In this document: positions 1 to 6,930 of the stretch, piece by piece | How the letters are laid out: each line of letters opens with the position of its first letter | How positions within the stretch are numbered: position 1 is the first letter of the stretch | Source: Chitinophagaceae bacterium | GTDB lineage: Bacteria; Bacteroidota; Bacteroidia; Chitinophagales; Chitinophagaceae | Direction of reading: 5' to 3' | Length of the DNA stretch: 8,997 nucleotides | Assembly: GCA_016710935.1 (NCBI GenBank) | Contig: JADJTY010000008.1 | Span: 1 to 8,997, forward strand | Translations under genes and position numbers: made by a program | The notes under the pieces: generated by a model | The model's input: the letters and a program-made list of their open reading frames with translations, nothing else | Databases searched by the model: none | What the model was told of the DNA's origin: nothing

Positions 1-604
1 AAAGTTTGGGTAAGGCCGATTTAAAATACTCGTATACTAAAATTACCAACAACCACGACGGGCAAAACTGGTTGACAATATTACAACATGCTGGACAACG
101 ATATCAATGTGATCGTTTATAATTTTGTGGATATGCTGAGCCATCACCGTACTGAAATGGAAGTGTTGAAAGAACTGGCCGGTGATGAAACCAGTTACCG
201 CAGTATTACCGAAAGCTAGTTTACGCACTCACCGCTCACCAGGCACTTAAAAAATTGCTGATAAAAATTAACGATGATCGTGGCAACAGATCATGGAAGT
301 GTACGGGTTAATACACCTGCTAAAGTCATTGGCGATAAACAAACCACGGCCAACCTGCGGTACAAACATGGTCGCAATTTAAATTACGAACCTAAAGATG
401 TGCTTGCTTTCAGGGATCCAAGGGAAGCAGGTTTGCCGGTTCCTAATGTAAATTCTTCTTTCATTTTTGCAAAAGGCGACCTGTATTTATGCTATCCCAA
501 TAACTACAATCATTTTTGCCAATTATTACCGCAATACTTTTCAGCATGGCGGCATAAGTTTGGAGGAGATGATCGTGCCGGTGATACGAATGACGAATAA
601 GTAA
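1..604 (+). CDS. porX: PorX-type response regulator with PglZ domain, C-terminal part, frameshifted
   Basis: This is the 3' part of a PorX-like protein, a CheY-type receiver fused to an alkaline-phosphatase-like PglZ domain that controls type IX secretion genes in Bacteroidota; only PglZ sequence lies in the window. Visible landmarks are LGKADLKYSYTKITN (frame from base 6), MLDNDINVIVYNFVDMLSHH (from base 88), VATDHGSVRV (from about 280, whose Asp-His pair fits PglZ metal ligands), GDKQTTANLRYKHGRNL, and the family tail FQHGGISLEEMIVPVIRMTNK ending at TAA 602-604. That tail is in frame 2, whereas 274-513 is in frame 1, so there is an extra T in the T-run at about 512-516. Other missing bases fit near 67, 87, 230, 250 and 265, and a TAG at 217-219 sits where a Trp codon (TGG) is expected. 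The open piece 274-600 is therefore only a fragment. Family identity is recognised from memory of PorX sequences. Real gene decay is possible but sequence error is likelier. Confidence 0.84.
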
Positions 605-658
605 AACCCCCTCCGCCTCCGCCAGCTGGCGGAGGAACTTTGGAGCTTTTAGGTTTTA
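602..658. repeat. Nested inverted repeat with perfect 20-bp palindrome after porX
   Basis: The core at 616-635 is a perfect palindrome, CCTCCGCCAG followed by its reverse complement. It is nested in further complementary blocks: CTCC (611-614) with GGAG (642-645), and TAAAACC (602-608) with GGTTTTA (652-658). The outer left arm overlaps the porX stop codon. The structure could act as a terminator or mRNA 3'-end stabiliser for porX, though a clean T-run right after the core is lacking, or it could be a dispersed REP-like palindromic element. The rest of the spacer to 793 is AT-rich with nothing else I can support. Confidence 0.6.
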
Positions 659-793
659 GTAGAATACATTATTTCAATCAGTGGTAAATTTATTTATCAA
701 CGATTGTTGAAAAAGTTATTTTTATTACTCTTCAATTAAGTGAAGTTGCATATAAATAAAAGAGTTAAAAGCTCATTTTGAGGCTGAGGTACT

Positions 794-1063
794 ATGAAAT
801 ACACACAACATAATTTAGACAAGATAGAAAGAGTAGCAGAAGAATGTGGTTATGTTATCCGTTACGAAAGAGGAACTTTTCAAAGCGGTTACTGCATTCT
901 GCAGGACCGGAAAGTGATCGTTATCAATAAATTCTTTCAAACAGAAGGCAGGATGAATGCCCTTATTGACCTGATGCCGCAACTGGAAATCAGTATTGAT
1001 GCGCTTACGCACGAAAGCCAGAAGGTTTATGATGAAGTGATGAGCGTTCCAAATAGCAAATAG
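794..1063 (+). CDS. Small conserved-type hypothetical protein, 89 aa
   Basis: This is an intact 89-residue frame starting at ATG 794, about 5 bases after a GAGG that could serve as a modest ribosome binding site. The protein is soluble: it has no signal peptide or membrane segment, a charged N-terminal helix (HNLDKIERVAEECGYVIRYE), a likely small beta region (GYCILQDRKVIVINKFF) and a C-terminal Asp/Glu-rich stretch. It resembles small uncharacterised proteins I associate with Bacteroidota, but I cannot name a domain or function. It sits between porX and the MBL hydrolase on the same strand, 190 bases after porX, so it probably has its own promoter. The last two sense codons and the stop (AATAGCAAATAG) run directly into the heptanucleotide repeat that follows, so the C-terminal residues may be repeat-derived. 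Coding status is supported by the intact frame and protein-like composition. Confidence 0.72.
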   Translation: MKYTQHNLDKIERVAEECGYVIRYERGTFQSGYCILQDRKVIVINKFFQTEGRMNALIDLMPQLEISIDALTHESQKVYDEVMSVPNSK

Positions 1064-1099
1064 GCAATAAGCAATATGCAATATGCAATATGCAATATG
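1051..1099. repeat. Heptanucleotide tandem array GCAATAT, about 7 units
   Basis: Read in steps of seven, the sequence is AAATAGC, AAATAGG, CAATAAG, then CAATATG four times. Four exact GCAATAT units lie at 1071-1098. The first two degenerate units overlap the end of the 89-residue gene and contain its stop codon. Arrays of this kind are prone to slippage, so unit number may vary between strains or assemblies. Confidence 0.85.
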
Positions 1100-1161
1100 A
1101 TTTCTCCAAATTCAAAATTATATTATTACATCCAGCTAACATTCTCTCTAAATTAAAATTT

Positions 1162-1210
1162 CCAATTGCCAATTTCCTTTTGCCAATTGCCAATTGAAAA
1201 TTGCCTATTT
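1162..1210. repeat. Heptanucleotide tandem array CCAATTG abutting the MBL gene start
   Basis: Seven units in strict 7-base register run CCAATTG, CCAATTT, CCTTTTG, CCAATTG, CCAATTG, AAAATTG, CCTATTT. The core CAATTG is itself palindromic, so the array reads alike on both strands and could fold. It provides both the in-frame TGA (1195-1197) and the TTG (1201-1203) that bound the open frame of the following hydrolase. Between this array and the GCAATAT array (1100-1161) there is plain AT-rich DNA. Confidence 0.8.
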
Positions 1211-1994
1211 TACAAAGTGCAAACCCCTCCTTTAAAATAACTTTTCTTGGTACCGGTACCAGCAGTGGCGTGCCCATGATTGGTTGCCGTTGCGCAGTAT
1301 GCATATCTGCTGATAAAAATGACAAGCGCCTGCGTTCCAGCATTTTGGTTGAAAGTGAAACAACTGCGCTTGTTGTTGATACCACACCCGACTTCAGGTA
1401 TCAGATGCTGAGGGCTGATGTACAAAAACTGGATGCAGTTTTGTTTACGCATCCACACAAAGATCATATTGCCGGGCTGGACGATGTACGGGCCTATAAT
1501 TATTTTCAGCATAAACCAATGGAGTTATATGCCAACTCATTAACCGAGGAGGCCATTAAAAGAGAATTTGCCTATGCTTTTTCTGATAAAAAATATCCGG
1601 GCATACCCAATCTTAATTTAAATACAATTGATGATAAACCGTTTGTAGTGGGCGATATTCCGGTAGTACCCATACTGGTATGGCATTTAAAAATGCCGGT
1701 GCTGGGTTTCAGGTTTGGTAAGTTTACCTACATTACTGATGCCAATAAAATAGAAGATGAAGAAAAAGAAAAAATTAAAGGAAGCGAAGTAATGGTATTA
1801 AATGCTTTGCGAAAAGAAAGTCATATCTCTCATTTTACTTTAGATGAAGCTGTAGCCATGGTTCAGGAACTGGGCGTGCCGGAAGCTTACTTTACACATA
1901 TAAGCCACCAGCTGGGCAGGCATAAAGATATCAATGCAGAACTTCCACAGGGTATCAGGTTAGCCAGTGATGAAATATCCCTTCTTTTGAATAG
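1201..1994 (+). CDS. MBL-fold metallo-hydrolase, PhnP-like
   Basis: This is a metallo-beta-lactamase-fold hydrolase of the group that includes PhnP (phosphoribosyl cyclic phosphate phosphodiesterase); the actual substrate is unknown. With residue 1 at TTG 1201, visible motifs are GTGTSSGVP (17-25), the cysteine cluster GCRCAVC (28-34) typical of the PhnP-like branch, the metal-binding THPHKDH (83-89, HxHxDH) followed by GLDDVRAYNY, ITDAN (178-182) with the bridging Asp, and HISHQLGRH (233-241) near the C-terminus. It appears cytoplasmic. The natural end is probably GAA TAG at 1989-1994 after a one-base deletion at about 1975-1983; read without that correction, the frame runs on to 2346 into the next gene's sequence. 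The start is uncertain: TGA lies directly upstream and no ATG precedes GTGTSSG, so either TTG 1201 is used or an indel in the repeat hides the true ATG. Confidence 0.87.
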
Positions 1995-2071
1995 ACCCGA
2001 GGAAAAATCTCCTTTTTTTCTGATGTTTTCCTCATGGACAGATTGTCTGCAGCACTTACCTTGGCCATTCA

Positions 2072-3027
2072 ATGCCCACGAAAAAATTCCTGCCCGAATA
2101 TCTTTCCTTTACCAGAAAGGAGCGTATTGGTATTATTGCTGTTGCAGTGACAGCAGTTGTGTCTACAACGATTCCGACACTGTACGCTTTTTTCATAAGC
2201 CCCAACCTGTTGACCATACCGCCTTTGAAAAAGAAATAGCTGCACTTAATGTACAGGAACCGGATAGCGGTTTCGCTTACCGAAAAGAAGTTATAACGAT
2301 GGTAATTATCGTCACTACCAGTCTTCCGAAAAAATTATTACGATAAGCAAACCAGGGGTGGATTATTTTATTTTGATCCAAACACGCTATCGGTTGATGG
2401 ATGGAAAAAATTGGGGTAAGGAAAAAACAGCCAATACCATTCAAAACTATATTTCAAAAGGGGCCGGTTTTACAAGCCGGAAGATATCAGTAAAATCTGG
2501 GGCCTGCGTGAAAATGAAGTAAACAGGCTTTTACCGTATGTAAAAATAGAAGCAAAACCCACCATGGATTACAATAAATATCCCGACCGGGGAAAGCCAA
2601 AATTTACGAAAAACCAACATACACTATTACACCCTGTGATGTAAACAGCAGTGATACTGCTGCCTTTATTGCCTTACCGGGCATCGGCAGTAAACTGGCG
2701 GCACGTATCGTTGCTTTCAGGGAAAAACTGGGCGGATTTTACAAAATTGATCAGCTTGCCGAAACCTACGGATTGCCGGATTCTGTTTTTCAGAAAATAA
2801 AAGGCAGGCTTGTCATTGGCAACAGCAGTGTGAAAAAACTGAACATCAATACGGCTACTGTTGATGAATTGAAAACACATCCTTACCTGCGCTATAATAT
2901 TGCCAATGCTGTAGTGCAATATCGTTTACAACATGGCAGTTTTTCAACAGTAAGTGATATAAAAAAAATAATGATGATAACTGAGGAAATTTACAATAAA
3001 GCAGCTCCTTACCTTATAGCTAAATAG
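2072..3027 (+). CDS. Membrane-anchored helix-hairpin-helix (ComEA-like) protein, frameshifted
   Basis: The start ATG 2072 gives MPTKKFLPEYLSFTRKERIG followed by a hydrophobic segment (about residues 19-43), a start typical of Bacteroidota helix-hairpin-helix proteins related to ComEA, the DNA-binding DNA-uptake factor. After the membrane anchor come HKPQPVDHTAFEKEIAALN (frame 1 from about 2195), FYKPEDISKIWGLRENEVNR (from about 2475), a first clear HhH unit with FIALPGIGSKLAARIVAFRE (about 2667-2730), and a second with LNINTATVDELKTHPYLRYN (about 2838-2900). The last frame, from before 2773 to TAA 3025, is continuous. At least seven frame changes are needed, mostly in A, T or G runs, and all encoded segments match the family in order. 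A length near 315 residues fits the family. A ComEA-like role in DNA binding is inferred; many such proteins in this phylum are uncharacterised. Confidence 0.84.
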
Positions 3028-3028
3028 C

Positions 3029-3048
3029 ATACTAACGCATGTTAGTAT
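3029..3048. other. Perfect 8-bp inverted repeat between HhH gene and acyl-CoA dehydrogenase
   Basis: ATACTAAC (3029-3036) and GTTAGTAT (3041-3048) are exact reverse complements separated by GCAT, only two bases after the HhH stop codon. It is AT-rich and followed by just three T residues, so it would be a weak terminator. It also lies where the -33 region of the dehydrogenase promoter candidate would be, so a dimeric repressor site is an alternative. Confidence 0.5.
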
Positions 3049-3060
3049 TTCAAATTGCCG

Positions 3061-3067
3061 TAAATTG
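3061..3067 (+). promoter_or_regulatory. Candidate Bacteroidota -7 element for acyl-CoA dehydrogenase
   Basis: TAAATTG followed by CAGC resembles the phylum -7 consensus TAnnTTTG with one T missing. A start of transcription near 3070-3074 would leave a leader of about 15-20 bases before ATG 3089. No good TTG -33 element is seen at the usual spacing; the closest is TTAG at 3042-3045. The missing T could be a homopolymer error. Confidence 0.3.
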
Positions 3068-3088
3068 CAGCTTTAAAGATTGCTATTT

Positions 3089-4228
3089 ATGAATTTTACT
3101 ACATCTGAATTAACTGAGCAGGTTGCTCAGACAGCGAGGGACTTTGCCTTGCAACATATCAAACCACACTTAATGGAATGGGACGAGAGCCAGGAATTTC
3201 CGGTACACATTTTTAAAGAAATGGGAAAACTGGGTATGATGGGCGTATTGGTACCCGAAGAATATGGCGGCAGCGGCCTGGGTTATTATGAGTACAATAC
3301 CATCATACAGGAAATTTCAAAAGTCTGCGGATCTATTGGTTTATCGCTGGCTGCACACAACTCACTTTGCACGGGTCATATTTTAGCCTTTGGTAACGAT
3401 GTACAAAAGAAAAAATACCTGCCCAAACTGGCAACTGCCGAGTTCATAGGCGCCTGGGGCTTAACTGAAGCCAATACCGGAAGCGATGCGGGTAATATGA
3501 AAACCACTGCGGTAAAAGATGGCGATGACTGGATCATTAACGGAACCAAATCGTGGATCACGCATGGTAAGAGTGGTGATGTGGCTGTAGTGATTTGCAG
3601 AACAGGAGAGCCAAGAACAAAAGACAATTCAACCGCTTTTATTGTTGAGAGAGGAACAGCCGGTTTTAGCGCAGGAAAAAAAGAAAATAAACTGGGCATG
3701 CGTGCCAGCGAAACGGCCGAAATGATCTTTGATAATTGCCGTATACCGGATGCTAACCGCATAGGGGCAGTTGGGCAAGGCTTTAAGCAAAGTATGAAAA
3801 TCCTGGATGGTGGCCGTATATCCATTGCAGCACTGGGTTTGGGCATTGCCAAGGGCGCTTATGAAGCATCTTTGCAATATGCAAAAGAGCGCCACCAGTT
3901 TGATAAACCAATAGCCAGTTTCCAGGGTATTAGCTTTAAACTGGCTGATATGGCTACAGAAATTGAAGCTGCTGATCTTTTAATAAAACAAGCCTGCGAT
4001 CTTAAAATGCGTGGTTTACCCATGACCAAAGAATCGGCCATGGCAAAATATTACAGCAGTGAAGTGGCGGTAAGGGTAAGTACCGATGCCGTACAGATCT
4101 TTGGAGGATACGGATACACCAAAGACTTTCCGGTAGAGAAATTTTACAGGGACAGTAAACTATGCACCATTGGCGAAGGAACCAGTGAAATCCAAAAACT
4201 GGTTATTAGCAGGGAAGTGTTGAAATAA
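3089..4228 (+). CDS. Acyl-CoA dehydrogenase, 379 aa
   Basis: This is an FAD-dependent acyl-CoA dehydrogenase that introduces the alpha,beta double bond in fatty-acid or branched-chain amino-acid breakdown and passes electrons to ETF. The frame is intact and full length for the family. Visible motifs are WGLTEANTGSDAGNMKTTA (about residues 123-141, flavin- and substrate-binding region), the middle beta-domain with GTKSWITHG, KLGMRASETAEMIFDNCRIP, the C-terminal helical domain with GRISIAALGLGIAKGAYE and RHQFDKPIASFQ, QIFGGYGYTKDFPVEKFYRD, and TIGEGTSEIQ, whose first Glu (about residue 363) matches the catalytic base of short/medium-chain enzymes. I chose ATG 3089 because MNFTTSELTE fits the usual N-terminus; a TTG at 3080 would add three residues. 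Chain-length preference cannot be read from sequence. It shares a terminator with the convergent small gene. Confidence 0.95.
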   Translation: MNFTTSELTEQVAQTARDFALQHIKPHLMEWDESQEFPVHIFKEMGKLGMMGVLVPEEYGGSGLGYYEYNTIIQEISKVCGSIGLSLAAHNSLCTGHILAFGNDVQKKKYLPKLATAEFIGAWGLTEANTGSDAGNMKTTAVKDGDDWIINGTKSWITHGKSGDVAVVICRTGEPRTKDNSTAFIVERGTAGFSAGKKENKLGMRASETAEMIFDNCRIPDANRIGAVGQGFKQSMKILDGGRISIAALGLGIAKGAYEASLQYAKERHQFDKPIASFQGISFKLADMATEIEAADLLIKQACDLKMRGLPMTKESAMAKYYSSEVAVRVSTDAVQIFGGYGYTKDFPVEKFYRDSKLCTIGEGTSEIQKLVISREVLK

Positions 4229-4233
4229 ATTAT

Positions 4234-4270
4234 AAACTCCCTCTACACCATGTGTACGGGGAGTTTTTTT
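4234..4270 (+). terminator. Rho-independent terminator of acyl-CoA dehydrogenase
   Basis: AAACTCCC (4234-4241) pairs with GGGAGTTT (4259-4266), with an inner TACAC/GTGTA stem around the CAT loop, followed by T residues to 4270. It begins six bases after the dehydrogenase stop. Its T-run overlaps the stop codon of the convergent 56-residue gene, so the hairpin may end transcripts from both sides. Confidence 0.87.
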
Positions 4271-4439
4271 ACAAACCATCTTCATCAGCCTTAGCTGCAC
4301 TGCCAAACATATTATCTACTGCACCGCCCAGCATTGGAAATTTTTCTTTTACAAAATCTTTAATGGTCTCCAGCGCTTTGGCAGCCTGTTCATCAGTGAT
4401 GCCCGCATTGGCTTTTAAACGATCTATTAATTCCTGCAT
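4269..4439 (-). CDS. Small conserved-type acidic/helical protein, 56 aa
   Basis: On the minus strand an ATG at 4439 opens MQELIDRLKANAGITDEQAA and runs 56 residues to a TAA at 4271-4269. The protein looks like a small amphipathic helical bundle: RLKANAGITDEQAAKALETI, then a lysine-rich FVKEKFP turn, then LGGAVDNMFG and a charged tail ADEDGL. The pattern 'aGitdeQAakal..i..fvk.k.P' recalls DUF2267/DUF937-like small domains, but I cannot assign a family with certainty or a function. It lacks a signal peptide and membrane segment. It lies 87 bases downstream of rel on the same strand, with a repeat array between them, so it could be read from the rel promoter or its own. The absence of frame damage and strongly protein-like composition support it as real. 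Confidence 0.76.
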   Translation of the reverse strand: MQELIDRLKANAGITDEQAAKALETIKDFVKEKFPMLGGAVDNMFGSAAKADEDGL

Positions 4440-4472
4440 AGTTATTTATTTTAATAATTATTATAATCAATT

Positions 4473-4525
4473 CTCCTGTCTCCCGACTCCCGACTCCTGT
4501 CTCCCGACTCCCGACTCCTGACTCC
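4473..4525. repeat. 7-nt/21-nt tandem array (CTCCCGA type) between rel and small gene
   Basis: The unit is built of heptads CTCCTGT, CTCCCGA, CTCCCGA. This 21-base block occurs twice exactly (4473-4493 and 4494-4514), followed by CTCCTGA and CTCC. The array ends two bases before the reversed rel stop codon. It is pyrimidine-only apart from G and A in each unit, giving a strong C/T strand bias in this spacer. Confidence 0.92.
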
Positions 4526-4526
4526 T

Positions 4527-6765
4527 TTACTCCGTATCATATCTATCTACTCTTTCAATACCACTCATCGATACCAACCGGTTAACCAGTTCGTCCAGTT
4601 CTTCTTTATCGTGTACAAATATTTTTACATTGCCTTCAAAAATACCTTCTTTCGCTTCAATGGTCATGGCAGAAATATTGAATTTTAATTCGCCGCTGAT
4701 CAGGTTGGTAATTTTATGGATCACTCCCACATCATCCAAACCAATAATTTTTAAACCGGTAAGGAAGGATATCTCTTTGTTTTTTGCCCACTTGGTTTTT
4801 ACCACCCTGTGGCCATAGTTTGCCAGTAACCGGGTTGCATTAGGACAATTGGTACGGTGAATTTTGAGGCCTTCGCCGGTGGTTACAAAACCAAATACAT
4901 CATCGCCGGGTATGGGTTTGCAGCAATTGGCCAGCGAGTATTGTATCTTATCACTGCTCTCACCAAAAATAATGAGCTCTGCTTCTTTTTTATCGTAAGG
5001 TCTTTGAAGTAAAGTCTTTGTCCGTTTTTTTCTTCAACAACCGGTTTTACCGGTTTGGGATGTACCAGTTTATCACCGTGTACAGTAAACTCTTTTAATT
5101 CTTTAAGGTCTATTTTTTTATGGCTATTTCATACCACAGATCAAGGGTTGAATTTAATTTATAAAAAGCAGTAAGTTCTTCCAGGTTATGCTGGCTTGTA
5201 GCTGCTCCCATGCCTTCCAGCTTTCGTTGCAGTATATATTTTCCTTCATCGGCAATGGCTCTTTTTTTCTTCCTTTAGGGTATCTTTTATTTTAGATTTT
5301 GCCTTGCTGGTCACCACAAAATTCAGCCATTCAATATTGGGTTTTTGTTTGGCACTGGTAATGATCTCGATCTGGTCGCCGCTGCGTAATTTATGACTGA
5401 TAGGCACCAGCTTATGATTTACTTTGGCGCCAATACACCTGCTGCCAACGGCGGTGTGAACGCCAAAAGCAAAGTCTAATGCAGATGCACCAATGGGTAG
5501 CATCTTCACTTCTCCCTTAGGCGTGTACACATAAATTTCTTCGGCAAGAAAAGATGTTTTAAAATCCTGTAAAAAATCTATTGAATTATCATCGGGTTTG
5601 TTGAGTGCTTCCCGTATCTGGTGAAACCATTTATCGAAGCGGCTTTCATCTTCCTTACCTTCTTTGTATTTCCAATGTGCGGCCAAACCCTTTTCGGCAA
5701 TCTCATTCATGCGCTTGGTACGTATCTGTACTTCCACCCATTTACCATGTGGCCCCATAACGGTTGTGTGCAGGGCTTCGTAACCATTGCTTTTCGGGTT
5801 GCTTAACCAATCCCTCAAACGTTCAGGCGATGGGTTGTATTCATCTGTGATAATGCTGTACACTTTCCAGCACTCTTCTTTTTCTTTTTCCAGCGAGCTG
5901 TTTACAAGAATCCGAATGGCAAAAAGGTCATACACTTCTTCAAAACTCACTCCCTTTTTTTTCATCTTGTTCCAGATGGAGTGTATACTTTTTGGGCGGC
6001 CATAAATTTCAAAATCAAAACCGGCTTTTTCCAGTTTATCTTTTAATGGCCTGATGAAGTCATTTATATATTTTGTACGTTCTCTTTTAGTATCGCTTAA
6101 TTTTTGTGCAATGTATTTGTAGGTATCCGGCTCCATGTATTTCATGGCCAGGTCTTCCAGTTCGGTTTTAATATTGTACAGGCCCATGCGGTGGGCAAGC
6201 GGGGCATATACAAAAATGGTCTCACTGCTTATTTTCAGCTGCTTCTCCCTTTTCATGCTTTCCAGCGTACGCATATTGTGCAGGCGGTCGGCCAGCTTTA
6301 TCAATATTACCCGGGGATCGTCGGTTAGGGTAAGTAAGATCTTTTAAAATTTTCGGCCTGCTGGGTACTGTTGGTGTCCATTACCGTACTTATTTTGGTA
6401 AGACCATCAACAATTTTAGTTACCTCGCTGCCAAACTCACGTTGGATATCATCTAAAGTAATATCCGTGTCTTCAACCGTATCATGTAACAGGGCACAAA
6501 TGGTGCTGCGTACGCCTAACCCAATTTCTTCAACACAAATTTTGGCTACAGCAAGGGGATGAAGTATATATGGCTCGCCGCTTTTACGCCGCATGGTTTC
6601 ATGGGCTTTGGCAGCCATTTCAAAAGCCGTACGCAGTAATTGTTTATCGCCCGGCTTCAGTTTTTGCTTTAAAACACGCAAAAGCCCGCGGTAATGCCGC
6701 AGTATCTCTTTCTTTTCCTCTTCTTCGTTAAGATTGTATTTAGGTATGTCTATAGTAGCTTCCAT
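4527..6765 (-). CDS. Bifunctional (p)ppGpp synthetase/hydrolase RelA/SpoT (Rel), frameshifted
   Basis: This is a long-form Rel/SpoT enzyme that makes and degrades (p)ppGpp in the stringent response. Start ATG 6765 gives MEATIDIPKYNLNE; the corrected length is about 745 residues, normal for the family. The N-terminal HD hydrolase has SGEPYILHP, HDTVEDT (His-Asp about residues 94-95) and KLADRLHNMRT (about 6300-6270), so hydrolysis looks competent. The synthetase domain has YGRPKSIHSIW (about 6005-5971), YDLFAIRI and VEVQIRT (about 5740-5711) with the conserved Asp and Glu. TGS follows (IYVYTPKGEV, about 5540-5510), then RIS/zinc region CCKPIPGDD and IHRTNCPNA (about 4925-4837), and the ACT domain ending GIERVDRYDTE. 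Open pieces are 6765-6325, 6304-5246 and a C-terminal piece ending at 4527. Breaks lie near 6340 and near 5268, 5118, 5030 and 4995, mostly in homopolymers. It is divergent from tRNA-Leu. Confidence 0.93.
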
Positions 6766-6768
6766 CAG

Positions 6769-6788
6769 TTACGTACGAATTTACGTAA
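6769..6788. promoter_or_regulatory. Dyad TTACGTA-N6-TACGTAA in rel/tRNA-Leu intergenic region
   Basis: TTACGTA (6769-6775) and TACGTAA (6782-6788) are exact reverse complements with a six-base spacer, starting four bases upstream of the rel ATG on the minus strand. Each arm contains the palindrome TACGTA. It could be an operator for rel or a leader hairpin covering its ribosome-binding region. No regulator can be named. Confidence 0.42.
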
Positions 6789-6820
6789 ACAATTCTGTTT
6801 TCTGTTTTGCATAAATCCCT

Positions 6821-6828
6821 TACTTTTG
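6821..6828 (+). promoter_or_regulatory. Bacteroidota -7 promoter element (TAnnTTTG) for tRNA-Leu
   Basis: TACTTTTG matches TAnnTTTG exactly and lies 10 bases before the tRNA 5' end, as expected for a start near 6833-6836. It is followed by a GC-rich stretch GCAGCCCC. No TTG is found at the usual -33 distance; the nearest, at 6807-6809, is too close. Confidence 0.58.
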
Positions 6829-6838
6829 CAGCCCCTTT

Positions 6839-6920
6839 GCGGATATGGCGAAATTGGCAGACGCACCAGACTTAGGATCTGGCGGAGCAATCCATGTAGG
6901 TTCGACCCCTATTATCCGCA
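6839..6920 (+). tRNA. tRNA-Leu (anticodon UAG)
   Basis: The 82-base gene folds as a class II tRNA. The acceptor is GCGGATA (6839-6845) with TATCCGC (6913-6919) and discriminator A at 6920. The anticodon stem CCAGA/TCTGG encloses loop CTTAGGA with anticodon TAG at 6873-6875, reading CUA and probably other CUN codons. The long variable arm 6883-6895 has GGA pairing with TCC, characteristic of leucine tRNA. The T arm is GTAGG, TTCGACC, CCTAT (6896-6912). The CCA end is not encoded. It is followed by a repeat-rich leader and then tig, with no terminator of its own seen. Confidence 0.96.
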
Positions 6921-6930
6921 CAAACATTGA

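Noticed and set aside
773..780. TCATTTTG as a -7 promoter element for the 89-aa gene
   Set aside because: It differs from TAnnTTTG in the second base and would start transcription only a few bases before the ATG.
1064..1210. CRISPR-like repeat array
   Set aside because: Units are 7 bases with no unique spacers and there are no cas genes; it is a simple tandem repeat.
1999..2033. Inverted repeat GAGGAAAA ... TTTTCCTC as a terminator for the MBL gene
   Set aside because: The loop is 19 bases, the stem is weak and A/T-rich, and no T-run follows the right arm; it may be chance in this purine/pyrimidine-rich spacer.
1201..2346. A single 381-aa protein fusing the MBL hydrolase to a C-terminal extension
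   Set aside because: After about residue 263 the frame leaves MBL-like sequence, crosses the spacer and the out-of-frame start of the HhH gene, and only near its end reads true HhH-gene codons. Two genes joined by an indel explain this better than a fusion.
3376..3852. 158-aa minus-strand frame inside the acyl-CoA dehydrogenase
   Set aside because: It is fully antisense to a motif-rich intact gene, and its composition is typical of a shadow frame.
4252..4521. Plus-strand frame ending in repeated LPTPDS-type residues
   Set aside because: It is antisense to the 56-aa gene and then translates the 21-base repeat; no protein-like conservation is seen.
6694..6930. 78-aa plus-strand frame across the rel start and tRNA-Leu
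   Set aside because: It reads through the tRNA gene and antisense to rel, so it is not a plausible coding region.
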